The notes under the pieces: generated by a model
The model's database searches: none
Seen by the model: only the letters and a program-made list of their open reading frames with translations
What the model was told of the DNA's origin: nothing
Program-made: the position numbers and the translations under genes
Part shown: piece by piece, positions 8,102 to 17,598 of the stretch
How positions within the stretch are numbered: position 1 is the stretch's first letter
How the letters are laid out: each line of letters opens with the position of its first letter
Assembly: GCA_030834895.1 (NCBI GenBank)
Contig: JAUQXA010000071.1
Location: 1-59,773 of the forward strand
Reading direction: 5' to 3'
DNA: 59,773 nt
Source of the DNA: Anaerolineales bacterium
Lineage (GTDB): Bacteria; Chloroflexota; Anaerolineae; Anaerolineales; Villigracilaceae

Positions 8102-9259
8102 ATGAAAACAGAGATACTCGAGCAATCTTATGCAACCTATTTTAATGCCAAACCCGAGTTTGTCGTCCGCGCGCCCGGGCGGGTAAATCTGATTGGCGAA
8201 CACACCGATTATAACGATGGATTTGTCCTGCCGATGGCCATCGATCGCGCAGTGTGGATAGCGTTGACTCCGCGGACTGATTCAACTGTCCGCATTCGCT
8301 CTCTCGACCTCGGGGTTGATTCCGTTTTCGATCTGCGTTCCCTTACGCAGGGCGAAGGCTGGATCGAATATATCAAAGGTGTTGCATACGAACTTCAAAG
8401 GGATGGCTATCAACTGCGCGGCTTCGACGCCGTGATGACAGGCGATGTGCCGCGCGGCGCGGGTCTGTCCTCTTCCGCTGCGGTGGAACTTGCAACTGCC
8501 CGCGCCTTTGCCTCGGTCTCTGGCTTTGAGTGGAATGCGGCCCGCATGGCCCGGATCTCGCAGAAAGCCGAGAACGAATGGGTGGGAGTCAATTGCGGCA
8601 TCATGGATCAGATGGCAAGCGCGGCATCCAGGGAGGGGTATGCCCTGTTCTTGGATTGTCGCACGCTGGAATATCAACATGCTCCCCTGCCCAAAAACAC
8701 TGCGGTTGTGATTTTGGATACATCCACGCGGCGCGGGCTGGTGGACTCAGCCTATAACGAGAGGCGGAGTCAATGCGAGGAGGCGGCGCGCTGGTTCGGG
8801 ACGAAGGCGCTGCGCGATGTCAGCGTGGATGACTTGAAAAAAGGAGATGGATTGAGTGAAGTCGTCATGAAACGCGCGAGGCACATTGTCACAGAGAATG
8901 CGCGAGTGCTCAAAGCCGTAGAGGCGATGACGTCAGGCAATGTAAAGCGGTTGGGTGAGTTGTTCAACGCCAGCCACGCCAGCCTGCGCGACGATTTTGA
9001 AGTGACCAACGAGGCGCTTAATCAAATCGTTGAGTGCGCGCAGGATCAATCACCCTGCTACGGCGCGCGCATGACAGGCGCGGGATTTGGCGGCTGTGCC
9101 GTGGCATTGGTAGAGGGAAAAAATGCACATGAATTTGCCGATGTGGTTTCCACCGCGTATAAGAAAAAATCAGGATTGGATGCGAGTATTTACGTCTGCA
9201 AGGCAAGCGCGGGAGCGGGTGTTATTGAGGTTTTTAAAACTTTAGGGACTGGGTTCTGA
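8102..9259 (+). CDS. galK: Galactokinase
   Basis: GHMP-family sugar kinase of 385 residues, phosphorylating galactose to galactose 1-phosphate in the Leloir pathway. It shows RVNLIGEHTDYNDG (residues 28-40), the ATP loop PRGAGLSSSAAVE (about 116-128) and the C-terminal GAGFGGCAVAL. The length is standard. The open frame extends 141 bases upstream into the divergent gene, but the ATG at 8102 fits the family N terminus. There is no ribosome binding site, and an extended -10 sits just ahead, suggesting a leaderless message. A bidirectional terminator follows. No other gal gene is in the window, although a GH4 glycosidase lies 1.4 kb away. Confidence 0.94.
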   Translation: MKTEILEQSYATYFNAKPEFVVRAPGRVNLIGEHTDYNDGFVLPMAIDRAVWIALTPRTDSTVRIRSLDLGVDSVFDLRSLTQGEGWIEYIKGVAYELQRDGYQLRGFDAVMTGDVPRGAGLSSSAAVELATARAFASVSGFEWNAARMARISQKAENEWVGVNCGIMDQMASAASREGYALFLDCRTLEYQHAPLPKNTAVVILDTSTRRGLVDSAYNERRSQCEEAARWFGTKALRDVSVDDLKKGDGLSEVVMKRARHIVTENARVLKAVEAMTSGNVKRLGELFNASHASLRDDFEVTNEALNQIVECAQDQSPCYGARMTGAGFGGCAVALVEGKNAHEFADVVSTAYKKKSGLDASIYVCKASAGAGVIEVFKTLGTGF

Positions 9260-9264
9260 CGTAA

Positions 9265-9300
9265 AAAAATGGACACGTTTTGTGTGTCCATTTTTGTTTT
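9265..9300. terminator. Bidirectional terminator between galK and the ATP-grasp gene
   Basis: A 12-bp stem (AAAAATGGACAC at 9265-9276 with 9284-9295) with A and T runs on both sides lies between convergent genes and serves both. Confidence 0.85.
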
Positions 9301-10318
9301 AGCTGTAAGCCATCTGTTCGAGCTCGATGGCGCGCTTGCGCGGCTGGCGTTTGACCGCTTTTTCCGCGGCGATTCGCGCCTGTCGGTTTTGCCCGCTGCG
9401 GATGATCAGCTTCATGAACTTCTTGTGGTCTGTTGGGTCATTGAGCAGGGAGAAGTCCGCCGAACCAGGTTCGTGGGGTGCGTAAAAAATTCCGCAGTTG
9501 GGGTTGATCTCCAACATGTGGATCGTCCCGCTGGCATCCATGCGATAGTCACAACGGGCATAGCCGTTGCCTCCCAACTCCTTGAAGACGCGCATGGTCT
9601 GCTGGCGCAGAGTCTTCTGGATCTTCGGCTCACTGACGACCGCCACCGACATCCTTTCATAATCAACCCATTTCATATCGTAATGCTTGAAGGATTCACC
9701 TGTGGGGAAGATGAATTCAACAGGCGTGAAGGTGAGCGGGTTCTTGGGATCGTCGGGATTTTCCGCGATCAGGCAGGTGAACTCGCGGCCTTCGATGAAT
9801 TCTTCAATCAGTGCGCGCCCAAACTCGTCGATTTCAACCCGCATTTGTTCACGCAACTGTTCGATATTCTCTACCCGTGAGTTACGGCGAATACCGACAC
9901 TGGCGTATCCATGCGGCGGTTTGACCAGCATGGGGAATTTCAAACGCTTGGCCACCTTTTCGGCGTCTTCAACACGATTCACAAAGACCCAGTTCGGCGT
10001 GGGTACGGACACGCGCCGCGCAGCGTTCTTCATTTCATCGCGCGTAGGGTCGAAGAATTTTGAATCAGCACCAGTAAAAGCAGCGTTATATTTTTCGAGC
10101 GCATGTACAAGTGCAATGCCCGAGAGTGCGTCGTCAGGCGTGCCGTCGCATAAATTGATAAATACATCCACGCCTTCAGCCATCAGGTCACGGATTTGTT
10201 TTTCGACATCCACTGGCCCTACAAAATGCTGCTTCCAGCGATATCCATTCATGTACGCTGACGGATCGTACGGGACATCGTTTTCGTCTGGATAGCTTGT
10301 CAATACACAGATATACAT
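9299..10318 (-). CDS. ATP-grasp ligase, D-alanine--D-alanine ligase-like
   Basis: A 339-residue ATP-grasp enzyme. It shows FPMLVKPPHGYASVGI (ATP-binding lysine region), LIEEFIEGREFTCLI, and the metal-binding end YARCDYRMDASG...MLEINPNCG. The N-terminal part (VDVFINLCDGTP) resembles the Ddl preATP-grasp fold. It lacks the tight Ddl signature and has a basic C-terminal tail, so it may ligate another amino acid or peptide rather than make the cell-wall dipeptide. It is monocistronic, with its own site AAAGGA. Confidence 0.75.
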   Translation of the reverse strand: MYICVLTSYPDENDVPYDPSAYMNGYRWKQHFVGPVDVEKQIRDLMAEGVDVFINLCDGTPDDALSGIALVHALEKYNAAFTGADSKFFDPTRDEMKNAARRVSVPTPNWVFVNRVEDAEKVAKRLKFPMLVKPPHGYASVGIRRNSRVENIEQLREQMRVEIDEFGRALIEEFIEGREFTCLIAENPDDPKNPLTFTPVEFIFPTGESFKHYDMKWVDYERMSVAVVSEPKIQKTLRQQTMRVFKELGGNGYARCDYRMDASGTIHMLEINPNCGIFYAPHEPGSADFSLLNDPTDHKKFMKLIIRSGQNRQARIAAEKAVKRQPRKRAIELEQMAYS

Positions 10319-10551
10319 GATTTATCCTTTGTTGTTGTCTTTCTCTTTGTTTGATTTTTATCGGGTTATCAACTCGATTATGTTTATTACCTGTCATTGA
10401 TTGATATTATCAATCATAAAAACATTATTTACATATCCATTGTATCTAACTATTGATTTATGTAAAGGTTTTTGAGCATATATTTATCTTAAAATATTAT
10501 CGGCGTATTTAAGTGTCGAGATTATATTTCTTTAAGGTTATTAAGATTTAA
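10319..10551. other. AT-rich intergenic region
   Basis: About 230 bases, clearly more AT-rich than the flanks, between the ATP-grasp gene start and the terminator of the GH4 gene. It presumably holds the ATP-grasp promoter. I see no gene in it. Confidence 0.6.
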
Positions 10552-10553
10552 AC

Positions 10554-10587
10554 AAAAAAGAGGACGCAGAATACATTCTGCGTCCTC
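10554..10587 (-). terminator. Terminator of the GH4 gene
   Basis: A perfect 13-bp stem (GAGGACGCAGAAT at 10560-10572 with 10575-10587) followed on the minus strand by six T. Confidence 0.88.
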
Positions 10588-10615
10588 CGACAATCGAAAT
10601 TGAGGGTCAAATGAT

Positions 10616-12001
10616 TTATTTCCAAAACTGTGGAAGATGTTCCTTGTATGTTTTTAGATAATCATCTAGGATGAGTCTCGCGGAATCGAGATCGCGGATG
10701 ACGGGATCGAGTAACAAGCAATATAATGCCTTGTCGTAACTGCCTTCCACGGCGGCGTCGATGCCTAGCTGCGCGGTCATCAACTCGCGGCGGCAAAGCT
10801 CGGCGACAGGTTCGGGCAAAGACCCAACGTGCACAGGATGTATGCCTGCCCCATCAACCATGACAGGAGTTTCGACAATCGCGCCCATCGGAAGGTTGGA
10901 GATTTGTCCCGCATTTGGCAGGTTCGCGGCGAGGTGATAATGGTTACCTGCGCAGGCAACATTCTCGATCATCTCCAGAGCGCCTTCCGAGTCGGTGTCA
11001 TGCAGTCCTTCAATTGACATGTCTCCATTTGCCATTTCATTCAATCGGTCGAGGCTGAAATCGCGCAGTCCGGCCATCACCTCCCAATCATACAAACGAA
11101 TATTGAATTTCTCCCAGGGCTTGGTGACTGGGTCGCTCATCCAGGGAAGATATTCGCAGAGATGGGTGTCTCCGGGGACGGGGAACATGCCAAAGTCTTG
11201 AAAGATGCGGCGGGTAAGCGGTTCGAACTTTTCATCCAGTTCAAAGAAGCGTTTTTTCAAAAGCGGATATAAATCCTCGCCCGTGCGTTTATCGTGGACG
11301 GATACGATCCATGAAAAATGATTCGTGCCGGCCGCACGGATGTCAACCAGGGAAACAGCTTGGCGCTTGACCATCTGTTGCAGTGGATATTGCATCACCT
11401 CGGCATGCATACCTTCCAGCCCATCGGGAACTTCGATGCCAAGGTCTTTTGCCAACGCAACGCCCACCATGCCATAGCCCGCGTAGATTTGATGACATAA
11501 CCCGACAACCTTGATTTTGCTGTGACGATTGACCGCGTCACAAATCCGCACCATGGGATTGGTGAAGTTGATGAACCAGGCATCAGGACATGCTCGTTCC
11601 ATGTCGTGGAGGATTTCCATCAACGGCTTGACATTGCGTGCTGCGTGGATGAATCCCCCGGGTCCGCCGTTCTCCGCGTAGGGCTGATGAACGCCATACT
11701 TCAGTGTGATTTCATAATCGGACTTCCACAATTCCTCGCGCGGACCAACTTCAATGGCAGAGACGACAAAGTCCGCATCACCAAGCGCATCCTTGTGGTT
11801 TGCGTGGGCACTGATTGTAAAACCCGAATCCCATTCCCGGTTAAGACGGTTTGCAAGCCTGTGGACGATATCAAGGCTTTGCGCGTTGCGATCCACCAAC
11901 GCAAGATGTGAACCACGTAATTTCTTTGATTGCATGAGCGCGGCAAGGGTATTCTCCCCAAACGATGCGCTTCCCGCGCCGATAACGGTGATTTTGGTCA
12001 T
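10616..12001 (-). CDS. Glycoside hydrolase family 4 (alpha-galactosidase/alpha-glucosidase type)
   Basis: NAD- and Mn-dependent glycosidase of 461 residues working by an oxidation-elimination mechanism in the cytoplasm. The Rossmann start is TVIGAGSASFGENTL. Family motifs seen are INFTNPMVRI, the metal-site cysteine in VGLCHQ and AAGTNHFSW. The set resembles MelA/AglA-type GH4 enzymes more than 6-phospho-glucosidases, but specificity cannot be read with certainty. AAGGAGA precedes the ATG. Galactokinase nearby makes alpha-galactoside use plausible. Confidence 0.85.
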   Translation of the reverse strand: MTKITVIGAGSASFGENTLAALMQSKKLRGSHLALVDRNAQSLDIVHRLANRLNREWDSGFTISAHANHKDALGDADFVVSAIEVGPREELWKSDYEITLKYGVHQPYAENGGPGGFIHAARNVKPLMEILHDMERACPDAWFINFTNPMVRICDAVNRHSKIKVVGLCHQIYAGYGMVGVALAKDLGIEVPDGLEGMHAEVMQYPLQQMVKRQAVSLVDIRAAGTNHFSWIVSVHDKRTGEDLYPLLKKRFFELDEKFEPLTRRIFQDFGMFPVPGDTHLCEYLPWMSDPVTKPWEKFNIRLYDWEVMAGLRDFSLDRLNEMANGDMSIEGLHDTDSEGALEMIENVACAGNHYHLAANLPNAGQISNLPMGAIVETPVMVDGAGIHPVHVGSLPEPVAELCRRELMTAQLGIDAAVEGSYDKALYCLLLDPVIRDLDSARLILDDYLKTYKEHLPQFWK

Positions 12002-12020
12002 GATGGTCTCCTTAAAATCA

Positions 12021-12053
12021 AAATCTCCGAGGTTTTGTAGTCCTCGGAGATTT
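12021..12053 (-). terminator. Hairpin terminator after the adaptor operon, REP-related core
   Basis: A 12-bp stem (AAATCTCCGAGG and its complement, 9-nt loop), followed on the minus strand by TTGATTTT. The CTCCGAGGTTTTG core resembles the palindromes around the RAYT gene. Confidence 0.65.
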
Positions 12054-12056
12054 ATT

Positions 12057-12899
12057 TTACTTGGTTTGTATTTCCGCTTCAGCGCTCATGCCCCATAATA
12101 AGCCTTTGGGTTGTTCGTCCAGCTCAATCGTGACAGGGTAAACCACATCCCCACCGACGGTTTCCGATATCGGCGAGATTTTGATCACCTTGCCCGTGAT
12201 TGTGATGTCCAATGCTTCGATGTAGACATTTGCGATTTGACCAATTTGTACGTCGGGCACATCGCGTTCGCTCAGGTCAGTGGTCTTGACCTGCATGTTG
12301 GTAAGATCCGCCAGTGTGACGACCACCTGACCCGCCTGTGCGAACTCACCGGGTTCGACGCGTATGTCCACAACAGTACCGTCAAAAGGAGCCAGAAGTG
12401 TGTCTTGTGCAAGTTCGTATTTTGCGGCGTCGAGTACGGCTTGCGCAGCCTGCAGCTTGGCTTGCATCTCATTGCGTTTTTCGACGTATCCGGCAGCATA
12501 AAGTATCTTGCCTTCGCGAACAACTTTTTTGTAGGGGTCCTTCGATCGGTCAAACAATGCTTCTGCCGAACGAGCTGACCATTCCGCCTCCTGCACGGAA
12601 AGCTCGAGGTCAAGGGTTGATAAAATCATCAAGGGCTGACCTGCCTTCACCGTATCACCCTTTTTGACCAGGATTTCCTTTACAGGTGCAGATATCTGAA
12701 AACTCATCTCCACGTGCTGTTTTGGAAGAACTTTTGCAGAAGCTGCTACAACATCTACAGACGGGGCGACGTTATTTGATTTCGACGCCGTAGGACTTGT
12801 AGTGAATACAGGAGGTGCGCTGGGAGATGCGCTGCAAGCTGCCAGCGTCATGGCCAACGCGACACTGGCCGCAAACATTGTCCAAAAGAATCGTCTCAT
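12057..12899 (-). CDS. HlyD/RND-type adaptor lipoprotein (second copy)
   Basis: Periplasmic-adaptor-like protein of about 281 residues. A lipoprotein signal ends in the lipobox LAAC (mature Cys at about residue 22), then the biotinyl-lipoyl-like beta hairpin (ILVKKGDTVKAGQPL), a short coiled coil, and a barrel with ISPISETVGGDVVYPV. The start is MRRFFWTMF, with AGAGG 6 bases ahead and 11 bases after the previous stop. It is clearly a paralogue of the adaptor just upstream. It probably links the ABC exporter to the cell exterior. Confidence 0.82.
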   Translation of the reverse strand: MRRFFWTMFAASVALAMTLAACSASPSAPPVFTTSPTASKSNNVAPSVDVVAASAKVLPKQHVEMSFQISAPVKEILVKKGDTVKAGQPLMILSTLDLELSVQEAEWSARSAEALFDRSKDPYKKVVREGKILYAAGYVEKRNEMQAKLQAAQAVLDAAKYELAQDTLLAPFDGTVVDIRVEPGEFAQAGQVVVTLADLTNMQVKTTDLSERDVPDVQIGQIANVYIEALDITITGKVIKISPISETVGGDVVYPVTIELDEQPKGLLWGMSAEAEIQTK

Positions 12900-12910
12900 A
12901 TCGGCCTCTG

Positions 12911-13714
12911 TCATTCCTGGGCCTGGACTGAAACATCCGCACTCATTCCCCAACGCAAACCTTCGGGCTGACTATCGAGTTCAATGGTGACTTTAAAGAC
13001 TACATCGCCACCGACAGTTTCGGAGATGCGGGCAATATCAGTCACCTTGCCGCTGAAATCTTGGCCAAGGGCTTCGATAAAAACATTGGCGGTCTGACCA
13101 ACCTTGATGCCCGGCACATCCTTTTCACTCAGGTCGGTTGTTTCGATTTGGAAATGAGAAAGGTCGCCCATCACAATTACGACCTGTCCGGGGTTGACGA
13201 ACTCGGCAGGGGAAATATCCACTGACGCGATTGTTCCTGAAATTGGAGCAGTGAGTGTGGCTTGAGCGAGTTGAGCCTTTGCAATCTCCACCAGGGCTTT
13301 CATGCGTTCCACATCCGCTCTTGCTGCATCGAGATTTTCCTGTGATGTTCCCGTGCGGACCAAATACGCAACCTGTGTCTCTTCCGTGATGACATTTGCC
13401 TCTGCTTCCCTGACCTTCGCTTCAAGGATTGCAGTTTCAAGCGTGGCGAGGGATTGGCCGGCGGCGGCGGTGTCACCTTCGGTGACTTCGACGGTTTTTA
13501 CCATGCCCGAAACAGGAAAGGACAGTTGGACTTTTGCAACAGGAACAACTTCCGCAGATGCCGTGGCTTTCCCTGATGACGACGACGCAGATGTGGACGG
13601 CTGTGCTCCCGAGTCGAGTGAGACGGTGGGTATTACTTCTGGCTTGGTGGATGCGGCGCAGGCAGACAATCCGAGCACGAGGATCATGGTCAACAACAAA
13701 TACACTTTTTTCAT
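12911..13714 (-). CDS. HlyD/RND-type adaptor lipoprotein (first copy)
   Basis: A 267-residue adaptor with signal peptide and lipobox LSAC. It has the hairpin VEVTEGDTAAAGQSLATLE, a coiled-coil segment and ARISETVGGDVVFKVTIELDSQPEGL near the end, nearly matching the second copy. GGAGAT precedes the ATG. It lies after the ATPase gene in the same operon. Two tandem adaptors for one ABC transporter could form a mixed assembly or serve different permease subunits. Confidence 0.84.
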   Translation of the reverse strand: MKKVYLLLTMILVLGLSACAASTKPEVIPTVSLDSGAQPSTSASSSSGKATASAEVVPVAKVQLSFPVSGMVKTVEVTEGDTAAAGQSLATLETAILEAKVREAEANVITEETQVAYLVRTGTSQENLDAARADVERMKALVEIAKAQLAQATLTAPISGTIASVDISPAEFVNPGQVVIVMGDLSHFQIETTDLSEKDVPGIKVGQTANVFIEALGQDFSGKVTDIARISETVGGDVVFKVTIELDSQPEGLRWGMSADVSVQAQE

Positions 13715-13750
13715 TTATCTATCTCCATGCTAACTAAGGGCAGAGTGATT

Positions 13751-14434
13751 TTACTTTTGGGTATCTTTCGAAATCAACCCATCTTCCAATGTAACCACAC
13801 GGTCTGCATAGCTGATGACGCGCGGGTCGTGTGTGGCAAAGACAAAGGTGACGCCTGTTTCCTTGTTCAACTTTTTCATGATGTCCATTACTTGGTGACC
13901 ATTGGTGGTATCAAGATTCGCTGTAGGCTCATCAGCCAGGATCAGGGTTGGCTTGGGTGCCAGGGCACGGGCTACAGCCACACGTTGCTGTTGTCCACCG
14001 GAGAGTTGATCCGGACGGTTGTTGGCACGGTCGGTCAGGTCGACTGCTTTGAGCAATTCCATCACGCGCTCGCGGCGTTCTTTGGCGGAATGTCCGTTGA
14101 GCAGAAGAGGCATTTCCACATTTTCATACGCGGTGAGGGTGGGGATCAGCGCAAAGAATTGGAAAATGAATCCAATCGTCCCACGGCGTGTGTCGGCACG
14201 TTGGTTGCGATTGAGGGTGGTAACATCCTTACCGTTTATGAATACACGTCCCGATGTTGGCTGATCGAGACAGCCGATCATTTGCAAGAGCGTGGTCTTG
14301 CCCGAGCCAGATGGCCCAACCAGCGCAGTGAATTCCCCGTTTGCGATTGACAGATTTACACCGCGCAATGCCTGCGTCTCGACTTTTCCAACTTGATATA
14401 CACGGGTGACATTCTCGATTTTTACGACTTCCAT
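13751..14434 (-). CDS. ABC transporter ATP-binding protein (MacB/LolD type)
   Basis: A 227-residue ATPase with Walker A GPSGSGKTT (40-48), signature LSGGQQQ (144-150) and Walker B LILADEPTANLD (164-175). The short form with the FIFQFFALIPTLTAYENV Q-loop is typical of MacB/LolD/SalX exporters working with FtsX-type permeases, which are encoded directly upstream. AGGAG lies ahead of the ATG. Confidence 0.93.
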   Translation of the reverse strand: MEVVKIENVTRVYQVGKVETQALRGVNLSIANGEFTALVGPSGSGKTTLLQMIGCLDQPTSGRVFINGKDVTTLNRNQRADTRRGTIGFIFQFFALIPTLTAYENVEMPLLLNGHSAKERRERVMELLKAVDLTDRANNRPDQLSGGQQQRVAVARALAPKPTLILADEPTANLDTTNGHQVMDIMKKLNKETGVTFVFATHDPRVISYADRVVTLEDGLISKDTQK

Positions 14435-14443
14435 TTTGTACTC

Positions 14444-15664
14444 CTATTTTTCAGCGCGCAAGGCTTCGACCGGTTGCATGCGGGAGGCCATCACAGCGGG
14501 GTAAAGTCCAGCCAGTATCGTGGCTACAAAGGTCATGATGGTCAGATTGATAAGATTGTCCATGGTCAACTTGGCATAGACAGTATCGGTGATGACGATG
14601 CCTTTCAAGCCCATATTACCGACATAAAATCCATTGACGTTGAACCACATGGTTGCCAGCACGCCGATGATCAAGCCCATAATCACGCCGCCAACTGCCA
14701 GCAGGGATGATTCGGCGAGGAAGAGCGACATAATCCGTCCGCCGCGCATACCAATCGCGGAAAGGATTCCAATCTCGCGAGTGCGCTCGTAGACCGACAT
14801 GATCAGCGTGTTGATGATGACCGAGACGGAAATTGCCAAAATGATCAGGTAGAGAAAGCCGATGTAGCTCTGCGCCATCGCTTCCCATTCCATAAACAGG
14901 GTATTCAAATCCCGCCACGTTTTGACTTGCAACTCGGAAGAGACGCTAAGGGCGGGTGCAACGGTATCGGTCATCGTCGTATCTTTGAGTATCACAAAAA
15001 CTGTGCTGGCATGATTCTCCGTCCGTGTCATGGCCTGTACTTTGGTAAGCGGCAGGAAAACGGTCGAGCTGTCAAACCCATATGTGTTGGTGGTGTAGAT
15101 TCCCTTCACGGTAAAAGTTTGTTCCTGGACGTTACCATCTGCGGTGTTGAGTGAGAGACCAACGTTGTCGCCGACCTTCAAGTTCAACTTTTCGGCCATC
15201 GGACTGCCGATCAGCACGGATTCGCGGTCATCAGGTGTCAGGTAATTTCCGCTGATCACTCCTTCGCGGTATGGATCGTTCGCGGACGATAGCGGATCGA
15301 TGCCCGTGATTTTTGCGCCCGCGGACTGAGTCCCCGACGAGAGGAATCCGGTTGCGTACAGGCGCGGCGTTGCGGCTTTGACCTGGTCGAACGCTGCAAT
15401 CTTGGCCGCGATTTCATCGGGGTTGGCGACCAGGTCCTCCCACTTGAGACTCGATTTATTTTCGTCATAAGTCGCCGCGCGGATTTGGATATGCCCGCTT
15501 TGGAGTTTGATGGCGTTTTCAAGCGCGCCGCCCATCTCGCCTTCCACCACGGACGCCATCAGAATCAACAACGCAAGTCCGACGCCCACGGCCAGCGCGG
15601 AAAAGAATGAACGACGGCGGTTGCGTCCCAGATCGCGAAATGCCATTTTTAGAATTTGCATCAT
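14444..15664 (-). CDS. ABC transporter permease, FtsX/MacB family (second)
   Basis: A 406-residue permease with an N-terminal membrane segment after NRRRSFFSALAVGVGLALL, a large extracytoplasmic MacB_PCD domain (about 45-260) and three C-terminal membrane segments. YERTREIGILSAIGMRGG is the conserved cytoplasmic coupling motif. GAGG lies 7 bases before the ATG, and the gene starts 8 bases after its paralogue. It probably forms a heterodimer with that paralogue. Confidence 0.9.
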   Translation of the reverse strand: MMQILKMAFRDLGRNRRRSFFSALAVGVGLALLILMASVVEGEMGGALENAIKLQSGHIQIRAATYDENKSSLKWEDLVANPDEIAAKIAAFDQVKAATPRLYATGFLSSGTQSAGAKITGIDPLSSANDPYREGVISGNYLTPDDRESVLIGSPMAEKLNLKVGDNVGLSLNTADGNVQEQTFTVKGIYTTNTYGFDSSTVFLPLTKVQAMTRTENHASTVFVILKDTTMTDTVAPALSVSSELQVKTWRDLNTLFMEWEAMAQSYIGFLYLIILAISVSVIINTLIMSVYERTREIGILSAIGMRGGRIMSLFLAESSLLAVGGVIMGLIIGVLATMWFNVNGFYVGNMGLKGIVITDTVYAKLTMDNLINLTIMTFVATILAGLYPAVMASRMQPVEALRAEK

Positions 15665-15672
15665 GGCTCACC

Positions 15673-16902
15673 TCATACAAAATGCAGGGCTTCGGCGGGT
15701 TCGCGCCGTCCCGCTTCCGCAGCAGGGATGAGCGCTGCCAACGCAGAGATGATCACAATCATCGAGACACGCATCGGTAGCATTTCGATTCCCCATGTGG
15801 GATAGACGCGGCTTTGCACAATCGCCATGTAACTCGCGGCCTGGGTCATCGCGCTGCCAAAATCGACGCCAACTTTCATCAAGTAACCGTTGATCGCTAG
15901 CCCGAGGATAACTCCCGCTGCTGCGCCGACCAGTCCGATCATCGTCCCTTCGAGGATGAACAGGAGTGAGATCTGATGCGGCTTGAGTCCCATTGCGCCA
16001 AGCACACCGATCTCGCGCGTCCGTTCATACACCGCCATCAGCAACAGGTTGAGGATACCCACGCCCGCAATGGCGATGATGATGACGCTAAAGATGTTCA
16101 TCACACCGCTCTTGGTGTTGATTGTGGATGCAAGTTCGGGATAATTTGCCTGAAACGATTCGATCTCATAACCGGGTAACGCGGGTTGCATAGCGTTGAT
16201 TACGCTACTTTCCTGCCCGAGTCTGTTAAGGAAGATCGCCACCTCAGTGGAGCCATTCACTTCATAAAGCGCCTGTGCTTCACCAAGTGAAATGTAAACA
16301 TCCTGTTTCTCCATGTCTGCCAAACCGAGATCGTAAATGCCGACGATGGTCATCGTCCGCTGGCGCATTTGCTCGTGCTGCGAACTCCCGACCATGGTAA
16401 TACGGTCGCCAACCTTCACGCCCATCGCATCGGCAAGACCTTTGCCGATCAGAATACTATCCAAGTCATCGCTGGTGATATTCCGACCTTCCTTGACATT
16501 TTGCCCGATGATATTGACCTTTACTTCCTTTTCAGGCTCGATGCCGATGATACCCACCGAAAATGCGCCTTCGCGGCTGGTGACCAGCCCGCCCGTTTTG
16601 ATACGTTGCGTGGCTGCCAGCGTCAGTGGATTTGCTTCCGCGGATTGAATCACCGCTTGTGGATCAGTCAGTGGGAACAGCGGATTTGAATTCGCCTCCG
16701 CGCGGTATCCTTCCGCATGGACTTGGATGTTGCCGCCCAATACTTTCACGGCGTTGCCATAGATGGCGTCGGTCCAGCCATTGATCAACCCGTCATACCA
16801 CATCATCAACGCCAATGTCATCGACATGGCAAGGACGATGATGATGGTGCGGCGTTTATGCCGCCAGATATTGCGCCATGCAAGACGCAGGTATAAGGTC
16901 AT
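15673..16902 (-). CDS. ABC transporter permease, FtsX/MacB family (first)
   Basis: A 409-residue paralogue of the next gene with the same plan: an N-terminal membrane segment (RTIIIVLAMSMTLALMMW), a MacB_PCD domain, then YERTREIGVLGAMGLKPHQ and three C-terminal membrane segments. AAGGAAA precedes the ATG. First structural gene after tetR, 16 bases downstream of it. Confidence 0.9.
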   Translation of the reverse strand: MTLYLRLAWRNIWRHKRRTIIIVLAMSMTLALMMWYDGLINGWTDAIYGNAVKVLGGNIQVHAEGYRAEANSNPLFPLTDPQAVIQSAEANPLTLAATQRIKTGGLVTSREGAFSVGIIGIEPEKEVKVNIIGQNVKEGRNITSDDLDSILIGKGLADAMGVKVGDRITMVGSSQHEQMRQRTMTIVGIYDLGLADMEKQDVYISLGEAQALYEVNGSTEVAIFLNRLGQESSVINAMQPALPGYEIESFQANYPELASTINTKSGVMNIFSVIIIAIAGVGILNLLLMAVYERTREIGVLGAMGLKPHQISLLFILEGTMIGLVGAAAGVILGLAINGYLMKVGVDFGSAMTQAASYMAIVQSRVYPTWGIEMLPMRVSMIVIISALAALIPAAEAGRREPAEALHFV

Positions 16903-16918
16903 CGGTTTTTCCTTTCCA

Positions 16919-17581
16919 TTATTTCTTGCTCACAAATTGCGACTCTGTCTTTCGCAAGCCATATTCCATCACATACAACATCTTGTCTATTGTTTCCTGC
17001 GTTTTTGCGGAGCGCAGCCATTTCATGATGTCTTTTTGTTTCATGCCTTCCTTGATGATGTAAGTGGTGATGGCATTCGACCAGGTGTCCATGATCATGA
17101 CAGCCAGGTCCACATCCACACTGGGATCAACTTCGCCGTTTTTTATCGCTTGTTTGATCATCGCGGCAAGAGCATCGATTGCCATTTGGTGATATTCTGC
17201 AAAATCCTTTCCGTAGTACATCCCCTCGACCAGCAAAACGCGGCTGATTGCCTGCACGAGGCGAGGGTGGGTGGAACTGAACTCCATGCCTGTTTTGATC
17301 ATCCAGTGGAAGTATCCGAAGGTGTCGAGGTTGGTGCTTGGTGGATGCTTATCCTTGAAGAACACCGTCTTTTCGTTCGCGAGCATGTCCATCAAATACC
17401 GAAAGACATCCATCTTATCCTCGAAGTATTGATAGAAACTACCCTTCGAGATTCCACTGTTTGCCACAATGCGGTTGATGGACGAAGCCTCGAAACCGTA
17501 ATCGGCAAATTCGTCCACTGCGGCGTCGACGACCGCCTGACGTTTCTCTTCGGGAAGATTGAGGAAGGTTCGTTTGGGCAT
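16919..17581 (-). CDS. TetR/AcrR-family transcriptional regulator
   Basis: A 220-residue repressor with an N-terminal helix-turn-helix (FADYGFEASSINRIVANSG then ISKGSFYQYFEDK). The variable ligand domain gives no clue to the inducer. It heads the ABC exporter operon, and a 36-bp palindrome covers its own predicted -10 and start, so it most likely represses its own operon and is released by an exported compound. Confidence 0.9.
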   Translation of the reverse strand: MPKRTFLNLPEEKRQAVVDAAVDEFADYGFEASSINRIVANSGISKGSFYQYFEDKMDVFRYLMDMLANEKTVFFKDKHPPSTNLDTFGYFHWMIKTGMEFSSTHPRLVQAISRVLLVEGMYYGKDFAEYHQMAIDALAAMIKQAIKNGEVDPSVDVDLAVMIMDTWSNAITTYIIKEGMKQKDIMKWLRSAKTQETIDKMLYVMEYGLRKTESQFVSKK

Positions 17582-17598
17582 GTTGTGACCTCTGGGTC

